The notes below the pieces were generated by a model, which worked only from the letters and a program-made list of their open reading frames with translations, made no database searches and had not been told where the DNA came from. Below are positions 9,243 to 17,329 of a stretch of 64,000 bases of DNA, one piece after another. Source of the DNA: Derxia gummosa DSM 723. Its GTDB lineage: Bacteria; Pseudomonadota; Gammaproteobacteria; Burkholderiales; Burkholderiaceae_E. Both the position numbers and the translations under genes were made by a program. Within the stretch, counting starts at the first letter, position 1. The number at the start of each line of letters is the position of its first letter. Where the stretch lies: NCBI RefSeq assembly GCF_000482785.1, contig NZ_AXWS01000008.1, positions 620,001 to 684,000 on the forward strand, written 5' to 3'.

Positions 9243-9357
9243 GTCGGGGGCGCAGCAGGGCGGGCGTGTCGTGGCGGAGCGGCGGGGCGGGCGTGGTGCG
9301 GCGGCGCGGCAGTGCCGGCACGGTGCCGCGGCGCCTACGCATCCGCGGAGCGGTCAG

Positions 9358-9813
9358 TCAGCCGCGTAGCGCGAACAGCTCGGGCCGCGCGACCTTGTAG
9401 CGCCGCAGCCAGAGCAGGCTTTCCGGCACCAGCGTCTTGATCGCCTTCCACAACTCAATGCGGGCGGCATCGTCATCGGCGCGGCTCGCGAGGGTTTCGC
9501 CGAGCGACCACCAGGCGTCCCAGTCCACCTTTTCCAGCTCGGCACGCAGGCCGGGCGGCAGGCGGCGCGCGGCATCGGCCATCGTCGCGAGCCGGGCCTC
9601 GACCTCGCGCCGCGCGATGCGCGAGGCGAAGAAGGCGTCGGGATCGTTCTCGTAGGAGAAGCTCAGGATGACGGCGCCTGCGTCGTCGAAGATGCCGAGC
9701 TGGGCGGCCGAGAGCAGGTCTGGCAGCCGGCCGGCGCCGGACGCGCCGGCGGCCGATGCGCCGTCGCCCCGCGCGCCGTCGCGGTTGCCGTCGCTATCGG
9801 GCAGAGCGGCCAT
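9358..9813 (-). CDS. Uncharacterised 151-residue protein coupled to rlhA
   Basis: I do not recognise this protein. It begins MAALPDSDGNRD, with a Gly/Ala-rich disordered stretch to about residue 35, then a helical-looking domain with an FDDAGAVILSFSYENDPD segment and a Trp-rich block (VDWDAWWSLGETLASR, IELWKAIKTLVPESLLWLRR). There is no signal peptide or TM segment, so it is probably cytoplasmic. Its ATG shares one base with the stop of rlhA (TGATG arrangement), so it is probably translated by re-initiation after rlhA. It is convergent with the haloperoxidase-like gene. Confidence 0.7.
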   Translation of the reverse strand: MAALPDSDGNRDGARGDGASAAGASGAGRLPDLLSAAQLGIFDDAGAVILSFSYENDPDAFFASRIARREVEARLATMADAARRLPPGLRAELEKVDWDAWWSLGETLASRADDDAARIELWKAIKTLVPESLLWLRRYKVARPELFALRG

Positions 9814-11795
9814 CACGCCTGCACCTTCGGCCGGCGCGGGTGGAACTTCACCTCCGCGATCTCGACCGTGCTCGGCGGTGGCGCTTTGAAGATGTGCTTC
9901 TTCATGCGGCCGACCACATGCATCTCGCAGGGCTTGCAGTCGAAGCGCAGCGTGAGCTTCTCGTCGCCGTTCATGAGCGTCATCGGCTCGGCCTTCACCT
10001 GGCCCTGCACGCCGGTCACGCCCTTGGCCTGCTTGGGGCAGAGGTTGAAGCTGAAGCGCAGGCAGTGCTTGGTGATCATCAGCGACACTTCGCCCGCCTC
10101 CTCGTGCGCCTCGTAGGCGGCGTCGATCAGGCTCACGCCGTGCCTCGCATAGAAGGCGCGCGCCTTCTCGTTGTAGACGTTGGCGAGATAGCTCAGCGAG
10201 GTTTCGGGGTAGGGCACGGGCGGCTCGACCGGCGCCTTGCGCGGCGGGCGCGCATACGCGGCGAGGCGCGCCGCCTCCAGCTTCTCGATGGCGTCGCGGC
10301 GCAGCGCGTTGACGGCCGACGCCGGCACGAACCACGGCCGCGCGGTCGCGAGCGCGATGTCATGCGCCTCGAAGATCGTCGCGCCCAGCTTGCCGAGGCC
10401 GTCGCGCAGCGCCTGTTCGGCGCGGGCGGCGTCCTGCGGCGGCTGCTTCTCGACGGCGAGCGTGGCGGTGGCTTCGTGGCCGTCCTCGTCGGTGAGGGTG
10501 AGCGCGAGGCCGTCGGCGCTGTCTGACAGCCGCGCCCACAGGCCGATGCGGCGCTCGGCCGACTTCTTCGCGAGCGCGGCCTCGAAGCCGGTGTCGCGGT
10601 TGCGCGAGATCGCGAGGCCGAGCTTCAGATCCTTGAGTTCGGGCGTCGGCTGGTTGGTGTGCACGCGCCAGAACTGGCGGTCGTCGCTTGGCGCGGCGAG
10701 CTTCTCGACCTTGTCGGCGCGCACGCCGGCCACGTCGCGCTTGCGGTCGATCCAGCTCAGGCCGTCGCCGTTGCGCAGCGGCTCGGTCGTCTCGATGTCG
10801 AACCAGGTCGGTCCGAGCTTGACCACCGTGCCGAGCGGCAGGCCCACATGGCCCGGCGCGTCGAAGGCGCCGATGTCGCCCTGGCGGCCATTCACGAAGT
10901 AGTCGGTCGTGCCGCGGTTGAAGGTCTTTTCCGGCTCGGGGCGGAACGTGTACGTGCAGCTTCCCGACGACTCGCGGTGCAGCTCCGGGCGCTGTTCGAG
11001 AATCTCGTCGAGCAGCAGCCGGTAGTGCGCGGTGATGTTCTTGACGTAGGCCATGTCCTTGTAGCGGCCTTCGATCTTGAAGCTGCGCACGCCGGCATCG
11101 ACCAGCGCCGCGAGGTTGGCGCTCTGGTCGTTGTCCTTCATCGACAGCAGGTGCTTGTCGTAGGCGACGACCGCGCCATTGGCGTCGGTGAGCGTGTAGG
11201 GCAGGCGGCAGGCCTGGGAGCAGTCGCCGCGGTTGGCGCTGCGGCCGGTCTGGGCGTGGCTGATGTAGCACTGGCCGCTGAAGGCCACGCACAGCGCGCC
11301 ATGCACGAAGAACTCGATGACCGCGTCAGTCGCCTCGGCGCAGGCGCGCACCTCGTCGAGCGTGAGTTCGCGCGCGAGCACGATCTGCGAGAAGCCCGCG
11401 TCGCCAAGGAACTTCGCCTTCTCGACGGTGCGGATGTCGCATTGCGTGCTGGCGTGGATCTGGATGGGCGGCAGGTCCAGCTCCAGCAGGCCCATGTCCT
11501 GCACGATCAGCGCATCGACGCCGGCGTCGTACAGCTCGTGCACGAGCTTGCGCGCCGGCTCCAGCTCGCTGTCGTGGAGGATGGTGTTGAGCGTGGTGAA
11601 CACGCGCGCGCCGTAGCGGTGGGCATGCGCCGCCGCGCGCGCGATGTCGGCCACGGAATTGTCGGCGGTCGAGCGCGCGCCGAAGGCCGGCCCGCCGATG
11701 TAGACCGCGTCGGCGCCGTGGTTCACCGCCTCGATGGCGATATCGGCGTCGCGCGCGGGCGAGAGCAGTTCGAGGGCGGGGCGAGGCTGGGGCAT
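9813..11795 (-). CDS. rlhA: RlhA-type peptidase U32 family 23S rRNA hydroxylation protein
   Basis: A 660-residue homologue of E. coli RlhA (YdcP), required for 5-hydroxycytidine at C2501 of 23S rRNA. The reading is nearly colinear with the E. coli protein: HGADAVYIGGPAFGAR, TLNTILHDSELEPARKL, the U32 block IEFFVHGALCVAFSGQCYIS, SANRGDCSQACRLPYTL, SFKIEGRYKDMAYVKNITAHY, and the C-terminal ITKHCLRFSFNLCPKQAKG and CKPCEMHVVGRMK. The conserved cysteines are those thought to hold an Fe-S cluster. It uses prephenate-linked chemistry in E. coli; this is inferred here. The 151-residue gene follows with one-base overlap. It is divergent from ppk2 across 124 bp. Confidence 0.92.
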   Translation of the reverse strand: MPQPRPALELLSPARDADIAIEAVNHGADAVYIGGPAFGARSTADNSVADIARAAAHAHRYGARVFTTLNTILHDSELEPARKLVHELYDAGVDALIVQDMGLLELDLPPIQIHASTQCDIRTVEKAKFLGDAGFSQIVLARELTLDEVRACAEATDAVIEFFVHGALCVAFSGQCYISHAQTGRSANRGDCSQACRLPYTLTDANGAVVAYDKHLLSMKDNDQSANLAALVDAGVRSFKIEGRYKDMAYVKNITAHYRLLLDEILEQRPELHRESSGSCTYTFRPEPEKTFNRGTTDYFVNGRQGDIGAFDAPGHVGLPLGTVVKLGPTWFDIETTEPLRNGDGLSWIDRKRDVAGVRADKVEKLAAPSDDRQFWRVHTNQPTPELKDLKLGLAISRNRDTGFEAALAKKSAERRIGLWARLSDSADGLALTLTDEDGHEATATLAVEKQPPQDAARAEQALRDGLGKLGATIFEAHDIALATARPWFVPASAVNALRRDAIEKLEAARLAAYARPPRKAPVEPPVPYPETSLSYLANVYNEKARAFYARHGVSLIDAAYEAHEEAGEVSLMITKHCLRFSFNLCPKQAKGVTGVQGQVKAEPMTLMNGDEKLTLRFDCKPCEMHVVGRMKKHIFKAPPPSTVEIAEVKFHPRRPKVQA

Positions 11796-11919
11796 GGCGG
11801 CGGATGAAGCTTGAGCGGAATCGTCAAGTGTAAGCGGTGGGCGGCCGTCATCGCGTCGTCACGCCGAGGTCACGCGGCCGCCGCAACTTGCGCGTTTTGC
11901 CCAAGCCAGCAGGCGCGCC

Positions 11920-12849
11920 ATGACTCTTCCCGAACTGCCCGACGACCACGACCTCATCCGCCGCATCCAGCGCGACCTCGCCGACGGCTACGACGAGGAA
12001 TTCGAGATGGAGCTGGAGGACCGTTCCATCGACGACCTCGCGGCGGGCGGCACCCGCGTGCCCGACGAAGCCGAGAAGGAGTATCGGCGCCGCTACTTCC
12101 GCGAGCTGTTCAGGCTCCAGGGCGAGCTGGTCAAGCTCCAGGACTGGGTCCAGCACACGAGGCAGAAGGTGGTGGTGCTGTTCGAGGGCCGGGACGCGGC
12201 GGGCAAGGGCGGCGTCATCAAGCGCATCACCCAGCGGCTCAATCCGCGCGTCTGCCGCGTGGTGGCGCTGCCGGCGCCCAACGACCGCGAGCGCACGCAG
12301 TGGTACTTCCAGCGCTATGCGGCGCATCTGCCGGCGGCGGGCGAGATCGTGCTGTTCGACCGCAGCTGGTACAACCGCGCCGGCGTCGAGCGGGTGATGG
12401 GCTTCTGCTCGGAGGACGACGTGGAGGAGTTCTTCCGCAGCGTGCCCGAGTTCGAAAAGATGCTTGCGCGCTCGGGCATCAGGCTCATCAAGTACTGGTT
12501 CTCGATCACCGACGAGGAACAGGAACTGCGCTTCCTCGGCCGCATCCACGATCCGCTCAAGCAATGGAAGCTGAGCCCGATGGACCTCGAAAGCCGGCGC
12601 CGCTGGGAGGACTACACCAAGGTCAAGGAGGAGATGCTGGAACGCACCCACATCCCCGAGGCGCCATGGTGGGTGGTGCAGGCGGTGGACAAGAAGAAGG
12701 CGCGGCTCAACTGCATCCACCATCTGCTCGGCCAGTTCGACTATCACGAGGTGGAGCGGCCGGAGATCGTCCTGCCCGAGCGCGTGCGGCACGAGGACTA
12801 TCTGCGCCAGCCGGTGCCGGCGTCGATGATCGTGCCGGAGGTGTTCTGA
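11920..12849 (+). CDS. ppk2: Polyphosphate kinase 2 (class I PPK2)
   Basis: A 309-residue nucleotide kinase that transfers phosphate between polyphosphate and nucleoside diphosphates or monophosphates. Walker A is FEGRDAAGKGG (residues 88-98). The lid/Walker B block is DRSWYNRAGVERVMGFC (from 147), and IKYWFSITDEEQELRF and SPMDLESRRRWEDYT are further PPK2 signatures. The single-domain length near 300 fits the short class I enzymes. The start at MTLPELPDD has no strong Shine-Dalgarno. Downstream, after 83 bp, is a secreted protein that may share the transcript. Confidence 0.93.
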   Translation: MTLPELPDDHDLIRRIQRDLADGYDEEFEMELEDRSIDDLAAGGTRVPDEAEKEYRRRYFRELFRLQGELVKLQDWVQHTRQKVVVLFEGRDAAGKGGVIKRITQRLNPRVCRVVALPAPNDRERTQWYFQRYAAHLPAAGEIVLFDRSWYNRAGVERVMGFCSEDDVEEFFRSVPEFEKMLARSGIRLIKYWFSITDEEQELRFLGRIHDPLKQWKLSPMDLESRRRWEDYTKVKEEMLERTHIPEAPWWVVQAVDKKKARLNCIHHLLGQFDYHEVERPEIVLPERVRHEDYLRQPVPASMIVPEVF

Positions 12850-12932
12850 GCGCGGCGGGCGGGCGCATGCCAGCGGTTCGTGGCGCGCGCGCCGGCGTGG
12901 CCGACAGCAGCGACCGAGGCGGCCGGCCGGGA

Positions 12933-13652
12933 ATGGGCGCGAGGCTGCAAGGCTTTGCAGCGCCGGCCGCGCTCGCCTTCAGCCTGCTCGCGGGTGGCGA
13001 TGCCCGCGCAGCCCGGCCGATGATCACCGACGACGCCCGCGTGGTCGATCCACGCTCCTGCCAGGTCGAAAGCTGGGTGCGCCGGTCGGGTGGCAGCAGC
13101 GAGTACTGGGCGCTCCCGGCCTGCAACCTGCTCGATGTCGAAGTCGCGCTCGGTGGTGCCCACGGCCGCGACGAGACCGGCGCGCTCAAGACCGAGGTCG
13201 TCGCCCAGGCCAAGACCATCATCCGGCCGCTCGAACCGGACGGCTGGGGCTGGGGCGTGGCGGTCGGCAACCTCAACCATCCGTCGGTGGACAGCGCCCG
13301 GGCGATGCTCGGCGACGTGTACTTCAACCTGCCCGCGAGTTTCGCCTTCCGGGGCGACGACTTCGTGCTGCACCTCAATGCCGGCGTGCTGCGCGAGCGC
13401 GCGACCGCGCAGGGCCGCGCCACCTGGGGCATCGGCTCGGAGACGCGGCTTGGCGAGCGGCTGTTCCTCATCGCCGAGAGCTTCGGGCAGGGTGGCAGCG
13501 GCGGCTTCGGCCAGCTGGGCCTGCGCTGGTGGCTGCTGCCCGAGCGCCTGCAGCTGGACGTGACCGGCGGCGCCCGCCTCGGCGAACGCATGGACGGCCG
13601 CTGGATGAGCCTCGGCCTGCGGGTGCTGACGGACGCCTTCCTGCCGTGGTGA
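12933..13652 (+). CDS. Secreted protein of unknown function, probable beta-rich envelope protein
   Basis: Starts MGARLQGFAAPAALAFSLLA with a cleavable signal peptide ending ARA/AR (about residue 27). The mature 210 residues alternate polar and hydrophobic strands (WGWGVAVGNLNHPS, VYFNLPASFAFRGDDFVLHL, WGIGSETRLGERLFLIAESFG, GQLGLRWWLLPERLQLDVTG) and end in LPW, which resembles a small outer-membrane beta-barrel. No family was recognised with confidence. An in-frame ATG at 12867 is possible, but the signal peptide favours 12933. One TGCAA-N4-TTGCA palindrome falls inside the signal-peptide codons (12944-12957). Confidence 0.65.
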   Translation: MGARLQGFAAPAALAFSLLAGGDARAARPMITDDARVVDPRSCQVESWVRRSGGSSEYWALPACNLLDVEVALGGAHGRDETGALKTEVVAQAKTIIRPLEPDGWGWGVAVGNLNHPSVDSARAMLGDVYFNLPASFAFRGDDFVLHLNAGVLRERATAQGRATWGIGSETRLGERLFLIAESFGQGGSGGFGQLGLRWWLLPERLQLDVTGGARLGERMDGRWMSLGLRVLTDAFLPW

Positions 13653-13776
13653 GCCGTAGCGCGAGGCGGGCGCTGCCCGGCGGCGTGACCGGGCAAGCGG
13701 CGTCGCGGCCGGAAGATCGCGCACCCGAGGCCCGTGCCCGGGAGCCGCTCCGCCCCCGCCGGTAAACTCGCGCCCC

Positions 13777-15384
13777 ATGACCGACCTCACTCACGAAATC
13801 AAGCGCCGTCGCACCTTCGCGATCATTTCCCACCCGGACGCGGGCAAGACCACGCTCACCGAAAAGCTCCTGCTGTTCTCGGGCGCGATCCAGATCGCCG
13901 GCAGCGTCAAGGCGCGCAAGGCCAGCCGCCACGCCACCTCCGACTGGATGGAAATCGAGAAGCAGCGCGGCATCTCGGTCGCGTCTTCCGTCATGCAGAT
14001 GGAATACCGCGACTGCGTCATCAACCTGCTCGACACCCCGGGCCACCAGGACTTCTCCGAAGACACCTACCGCGTGCTCACCGCCGTGGACGCGGCGCTG
14101 ATGGTGGTGGACGCCGCCAACGGCGTCGAAGAACAGACGCTGCGCCTGCTCAAGGTCTGCCGCAGCCGCAACACGCCCATCCTCACTTTCGTCAACAAGA
14201 TGGACCGCGAGGTGAAGGAGCCGCTCGACCTGCTCGACGAGATCGAGCGGACGCTGGGCATGAGCCTCGTGCCGATGACCTGGCCCGTGGGCATGGGCAA
14301 GCTCTTCCGCGGCGTGATGGACGTGCAGAACGACCGCATGCGCGTGTTCCGCGCCGGCGCCGACCGCGTCGATGACGCCGACGAAGTGGTCGAGGGCCTG
14401 CACAGCGACACCCTGGCCGAGCGCTTCGGCGCCGAATACGACAAGGCGATGGAAGAGCTGGGCCTGCTCCAGGACGCGACCCCGCCGCTCGACCGCCAGG
14501 AGTTTCTCGACGGCAAGCAGAGCCCGCTGTTCTTCGGCTCGGCGGTCAACAATTTCGGCGTGCGCGAGGTGCTGGATGCGCTCGTGCAGCTCGCGCCGCC
14601 GCCCGGCGCGCGCGTCGCGCAGGAGCGCGAGGTGCAGCCGGTCGAGCCCAAGTTCTCGGGCGTGGTGTTCAAGGTGCAGGCCAACATGGACCCGGCCCAC
14701 CGCGACCGCATCGCCTTCGTGCGCGTGAGTTCGGGCGAGTTCTCGCGCGGCATGAAGCTCAAGGTGACCCGCTCGGGCAAGGAAATCCGGCCGCAGACGG
14801 TCGTGACCTTCATGTCGCAGCGGCGCGAACTGGTCGAGCAGGCGGTCGCGGGCGACATCATCGGCATCCCGAACCACGGCACGCTCCAGCTCGGCGACAC
14901 GCTCACCGAGGGCGAGGCGCTCAACTTCACCGGCCTGCCGTTCTTCGCGCCGGAGTCGTTCCGCGCGGTCGAGATCAAGGACCCGCTGCGCAGCAAGCAG
15001 CTGCGCCAGGGCTTGCAGCAGCTCGGCGAGGAGGGCGCGATCCAGGTGTTCCGCCCGCATGCCGGCGGCTCGCTGCTGCTGGGCGCGATCGGCCAGCTGC
15101 AATTCGAAGTGGTGCTGCACCGTCTCAAGAGCGAATACGGCGTCGAGGCGCGGCTGGAAAACACGCGCTTCCAGCTCGCCCGCTGGATCACCTGCGACGA
15201 CGACGCGGTGCTGCAGAAGTTCATCGAGACCGAGGCCTTCCGCGTGGCCTGGGACGTGGTGGACGCGCCGGCCTTCATGGCCGCGCATCACAGCGAGCTG
15301 CAACTCGCGATGGAACGCGCGCCGCAGATCCGCTTTCACGCGATGCGCGAGCACGGCGGGCGGGTGTTCCACAAGGAAGCCTGA
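13777..15384 (+). CDS. prfC: Peptide chain release factor 3
   Basis: A 535-residue translational GTPase that recycles RF1/RF2 after termination. G1 is SHPDAGKTTLTEK, the switch region is IEKQRGISVASSVMQMEY, G3 is DTPGHQDFSEDTYR and G4 is VNKMDR. The RF3-specific C-terminal domain includes FRPHAGGSLLLGAIGQLQFEV. The ATG at 13777 is preceded by a TAAACT -10-like box about 10 bases upstream, in an untranslated leader too short to hold a strong Shine-Dalgarno. It is convergent with the OmpA-family gene; two GC hairpins separate them. Confidence 0.97.
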   Translation: MTDLTHEIKRRRTFAIISHPDAGKTTLTEKLLLFSGAIQIAGSVKARKASRHATSDWMEIEKQRGISVASSVMQMEYRDCVINLLDTPGHQDFSEDTYRVLTAVDAALMVVDAANGVEEQTLRLLKVCRSRNTPILTFVNKMDREVKEPLDLLDEIERTLGMSLVPMTWPVGMGKLFRGVMDVQNDRMRVFRAGADRVDDADEVVEGLHSDTLAERFGAEYDKAMEELGLLQDATPPLDRQEFLDGKQSPLFFGSAVNNFGVREVLDALVQLAPPPGARVAQEREVQPVEPKFSGVVFKVQANMDPAHRDRIAFVRVSSGEFSRGMKLKVTRSGKEIRPQTVVTFMSQRRELVEQAVAGDIIGIPNHGTLQLGDTLTEGEALNFTGLPFFAPESFRAVEIKDPLRSKQLRQGLQQLGEEGAIQVFRPHAGGSLLLGAIGQLQFEVVLHRLKSEYGVEARLENTRFQLARWITCDDDAVLQKFIETEAFRVAWDVVDAPAFMAAHHSELQLAMERAPQIRFHAMREHGGRVFHKEA

Positions 15385-15390
15385 TCGTGG

Positions 15391-15441
15391 GCCGGCAGGC
15401 TGCCGGCGGTGGACGAACAAACGGCCGGGCATGCCCGGCCG
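15391..15441. terminator. Two adjacent GC hairpins between convergent prfC and OmpA-family gene
   Basis: The first has arms GCCGGCAG/CTGCCGGC (15391-15407). The second is a 20-base perfect palindrome centred at 15431/15432 (15422-15441, arms CGGCCGGGCA/TGCCCGGCCG). There is no long T-tract, but both lie between convergent stop codons, where bidirectional termination is expected. Confidence 0.5.
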
Positions 15442-15569
15442 CGTTGTCAATTCAGCGGCAGCGTTTCCCGGCGTCGTGCGGCGGGAAACGGCTGCCGATC
15501 GCCGCAAGCGCAATCCCGATACGGGCGCCGCCTGCGCCCGCTCCTGACAGCACTCGCGGTCGGGCGCGC

Positions 15570-16544
15570 TTACTGCCCCATCGCCTGCCGGGCCGGCGCC
15601 GCCGCGCTGCGCGACTTCACGCCGCCCTGCTCGTCGCCGATCACCACCTCGACGCGCCGGTTCATCGCGCGGCCGTCGGCCGTGCCGTTGTCGGCGACCG
15701 GATAGCTCTCGCCGAGGCCCTGGGTCATCACGCGATCCGGGCTGATGCCCTTGAGCACCAGCGCCTGCTTGATCGCCTCGGCGCGGCGCAGCGACAGCTG
15801 CTGGTTGTAGTTCTCCGAGCCGACCGAGTCGGTATAGCCCTCGACCGAGATCTTGCGTTGCGGGTTCTCGTTGAGGAACTCGACCAGCTTGTCGAGCTTG
15901 GGCGTGGCCGACGGCGCGAGCGTGCTGCTGTTGAACGCGAACAGCACGTCGCCGAAGGTCACGACCATGCCGCGATCGGACTGCTGGGCCTGGAGGCTCG
16001 ACAGTTCGTTGCGCAGCCGTTCGGCCTGGGCCTGAGCCTGCTGCGCCTGCATCTGCGCCTGCTGGGCCTGCATCTGGGCGTCGCTGGCCTGGGCGCGCGC
16101 GCGTTCGGCCTCGGTCTGGCGCGCCTGGAGGCGGATGCGGTCGGTTTCGGCCTGCACGTTCTTCAGCTGTTCGCCGTCGGCGCGCGACTGGGCGATCGCC
16201 ATCGCCACCTTGGCGCGGCGGCTGGCCAGTTCGCTCAGGTGGGCGGTTTCTTCCTTGTCGCCGTCGTTCCAGGCGGTGTCGGCGCGGCGCAATGCGTCCT
16301 TGGCGTCGCGCAGTTCGTTGGGCGCGTAGGAGAGGGCGGACGGATTGCTCTCGACCATCTGCACCTGCTGGCGCGCGGCGTCGAGATCGGGATTGGGCTT
16401 GGGCGTCGAGGCGCAGCCGGCAAAAGCCAGCGACAGCGCGATGACGCCGCCGGCCAGCACGAGGCGGGAGGCGCGACCGGTCGTCATGGGCGCGCGGTCA
16501 TGCGCCGACGGAGCGCGGGAAAGGGTGAGCGGTGTGGTCTTCAT
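15570..16544 (-). CDS. OmpA-family lipoprotein with DUF4398 and coiled coil
   Basis: A 324-residue envelope protein. A basic/hydrophobic N-terminus with lipobox AFAGC is followed by a DUF4398-like helical region (ALSYAPNELRDAKDALRRAD), a Gln/Ala-rich coiled coil built from repeated QAQMQAQ units, and a C-terminal OmpA-like domain (VSVEGYTD-type block EGYTDSVGSENYNQQLSLRR, RAMNRRVEVVI) that should bind meso-diaminopimelate of peptidoglycan. It therefore tethers the outer membrane to the cell wall. The ATG at 16544 is preceded by GGGAGAA. The second DUF4398 gene lies 20 bp upstream on the same strand, making a two-gene operon. Confidence 0.85.
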   Translation of the reverse strand: MKTTPLTLSRAPSAHDRAPMTTGRASRLVLAGGVIALSLAFAGCASTPKPNPDLDAARQQVQMVESNPSALSYAPNELRDAKDALRRADTAWNDGDKEETAHLSELASRRAKVAMAIAQSRADGEQLKNVQAETDRIRLQARQTEAERARAQASDAQMQAQQAQMQAQQAQAQAERLRNELSSLQAQQSDRGMVVTFGDVLFAFNSSTLAPSATPKLDKLVEFLNENPQRKISVEGYTDSVGSENYNQQLSLRRAEAIKQALVLKGISPDRVMTQGLGESYPVADNGTADGRAMNRRVEVVIGDEQGGVKSRSAAAPARQAMGQ

Positions 16545-16564
16545 GTCGGTTCTCCCTCGGTCCG

Positions 16565-16975
16565 TCATTGCGCGGCGGCGCCGCTGCGGTTGATCTCAGT
16601 GCGCAGCGCGTCGAGCGACTTCTGCACGTCGGCGACGGCCTGGCGGCTGCTGGAAGCACGCGCCGAGGCCATCGCGAGGCGGGCGTCGGCATCGGCCAGC
16701 TCGGCCATGCGGCGCGCGGTCACGTTGTCTTCCTTGTCGAGCGCGCGGTTGGCGGCGGCGATCTCGTCGCGGGCGCGGGCCAGCGCGGTCGCGCCTTCCG
16801 GATCGGTGATGGGCTGGGCGCTCGCCTGATCGATGCTCGACCGGGCGACGGCGAGCTGGGCAGTCGGCGGCGGGACACTGGCGCAAGCGCCAAGGCCGCC
16901 AGCAAGGACGAGGGCGCCGAACAGCATGGCGACGCGCGAGCGCGGTGCGGCTGCGCGGGTGCGAGAGGCTTCCAT
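16565..16975 (-). CDS. DUF4398 lipoprotein
   Basis: A 136-residue protein: signal peptide with lipobox LGACA (Cys near residue 30), then an all-helical DUF4398 domain (IDQASAQPITDPEGATALARA, ANRALDKEDNVTARRMAELAD) with the same arrangement as the N-terminal half of the downstream OmpA-family protein. Both probably act together in the periplasm on envelope stability; this is inferred from homology and adjacency. The last residues (INRSGAAAQ) are disordered. A TTGTCCTACAAG element lies about 165 bases upstream. Confidence 0.8.
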   Translation of the reverse strand: MEASRTRAAAPRSRVAMLFGALVLAGGLGACASVPPPTAQLAVARSSIDQASAQPITDPEGATALARARDEIAAANRALDKEDNVTARRMAELADADARLAMASARASSSRQAVADVQKSLDALRTEINRSGAAAQ

Positions 16976-17329
16976 GGGCTACTCCGTTTCTTCTTCGAGA
17001 AAGCGCCGGTCCGGGGTGGATCGGCTCGGGGCACATGGTCGCCACCGGCGCGGCGCGGGACTGTCGTCGGCGGGGACGACGGCGGGTCGGCGCGCGGCGG
17101 TTTCGCGTGTCGGCAGGCGGGCGGCCGGCGGCGACGGGCGTTGTCCTACAAGGACGGCGTGCTCGCGGCGGACGTGATGCTGGCGGGCGCGGGCGGGCAC
17201 CGCGCCGGACGGGAATGAAAAGGGCGGACCCGCCGTGGCAGGTCCGCCCCTGGGTGCGATCACGCGCGCCAGGGCGCGGTCGCCGTCATGCGCGGCGGGC
17301 CGGCTGCCCGGCCCGCGCGGTCAGCATGT
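16976..17329. other. 354 bp intergenic region between DUF4398 and esterase/GDPD genes
   Basis: Contains no convincing gene. It holds the 12-mer TTGTCCTACAAG at 17141-17152, which recurs at 30558, and the minus-strand terminator at 17218-17249 that belongs to the esterase/GDPD gene. The rest is GC-rich leader for the DUF4398 operon. Confidence 0.6.
17218..17249 (-). terminator. Intrinsic terminator of the esterase/GDPD gene
   Basis: Read on the minus strand, a 9-bp GC stem (GGGCGGACC/GGTCCGCCC, loop of 10) is followed by TTTTC. It lies about 80 bases after the stop at 17330, which fits an intrinsic terminator for that gene. Confidence 0.8.

Noticed and set aside
9243-9357. Possible terminator between convergent genes
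   Set aside because: GC-rich partial hairpins without a clear stem or T-tract.
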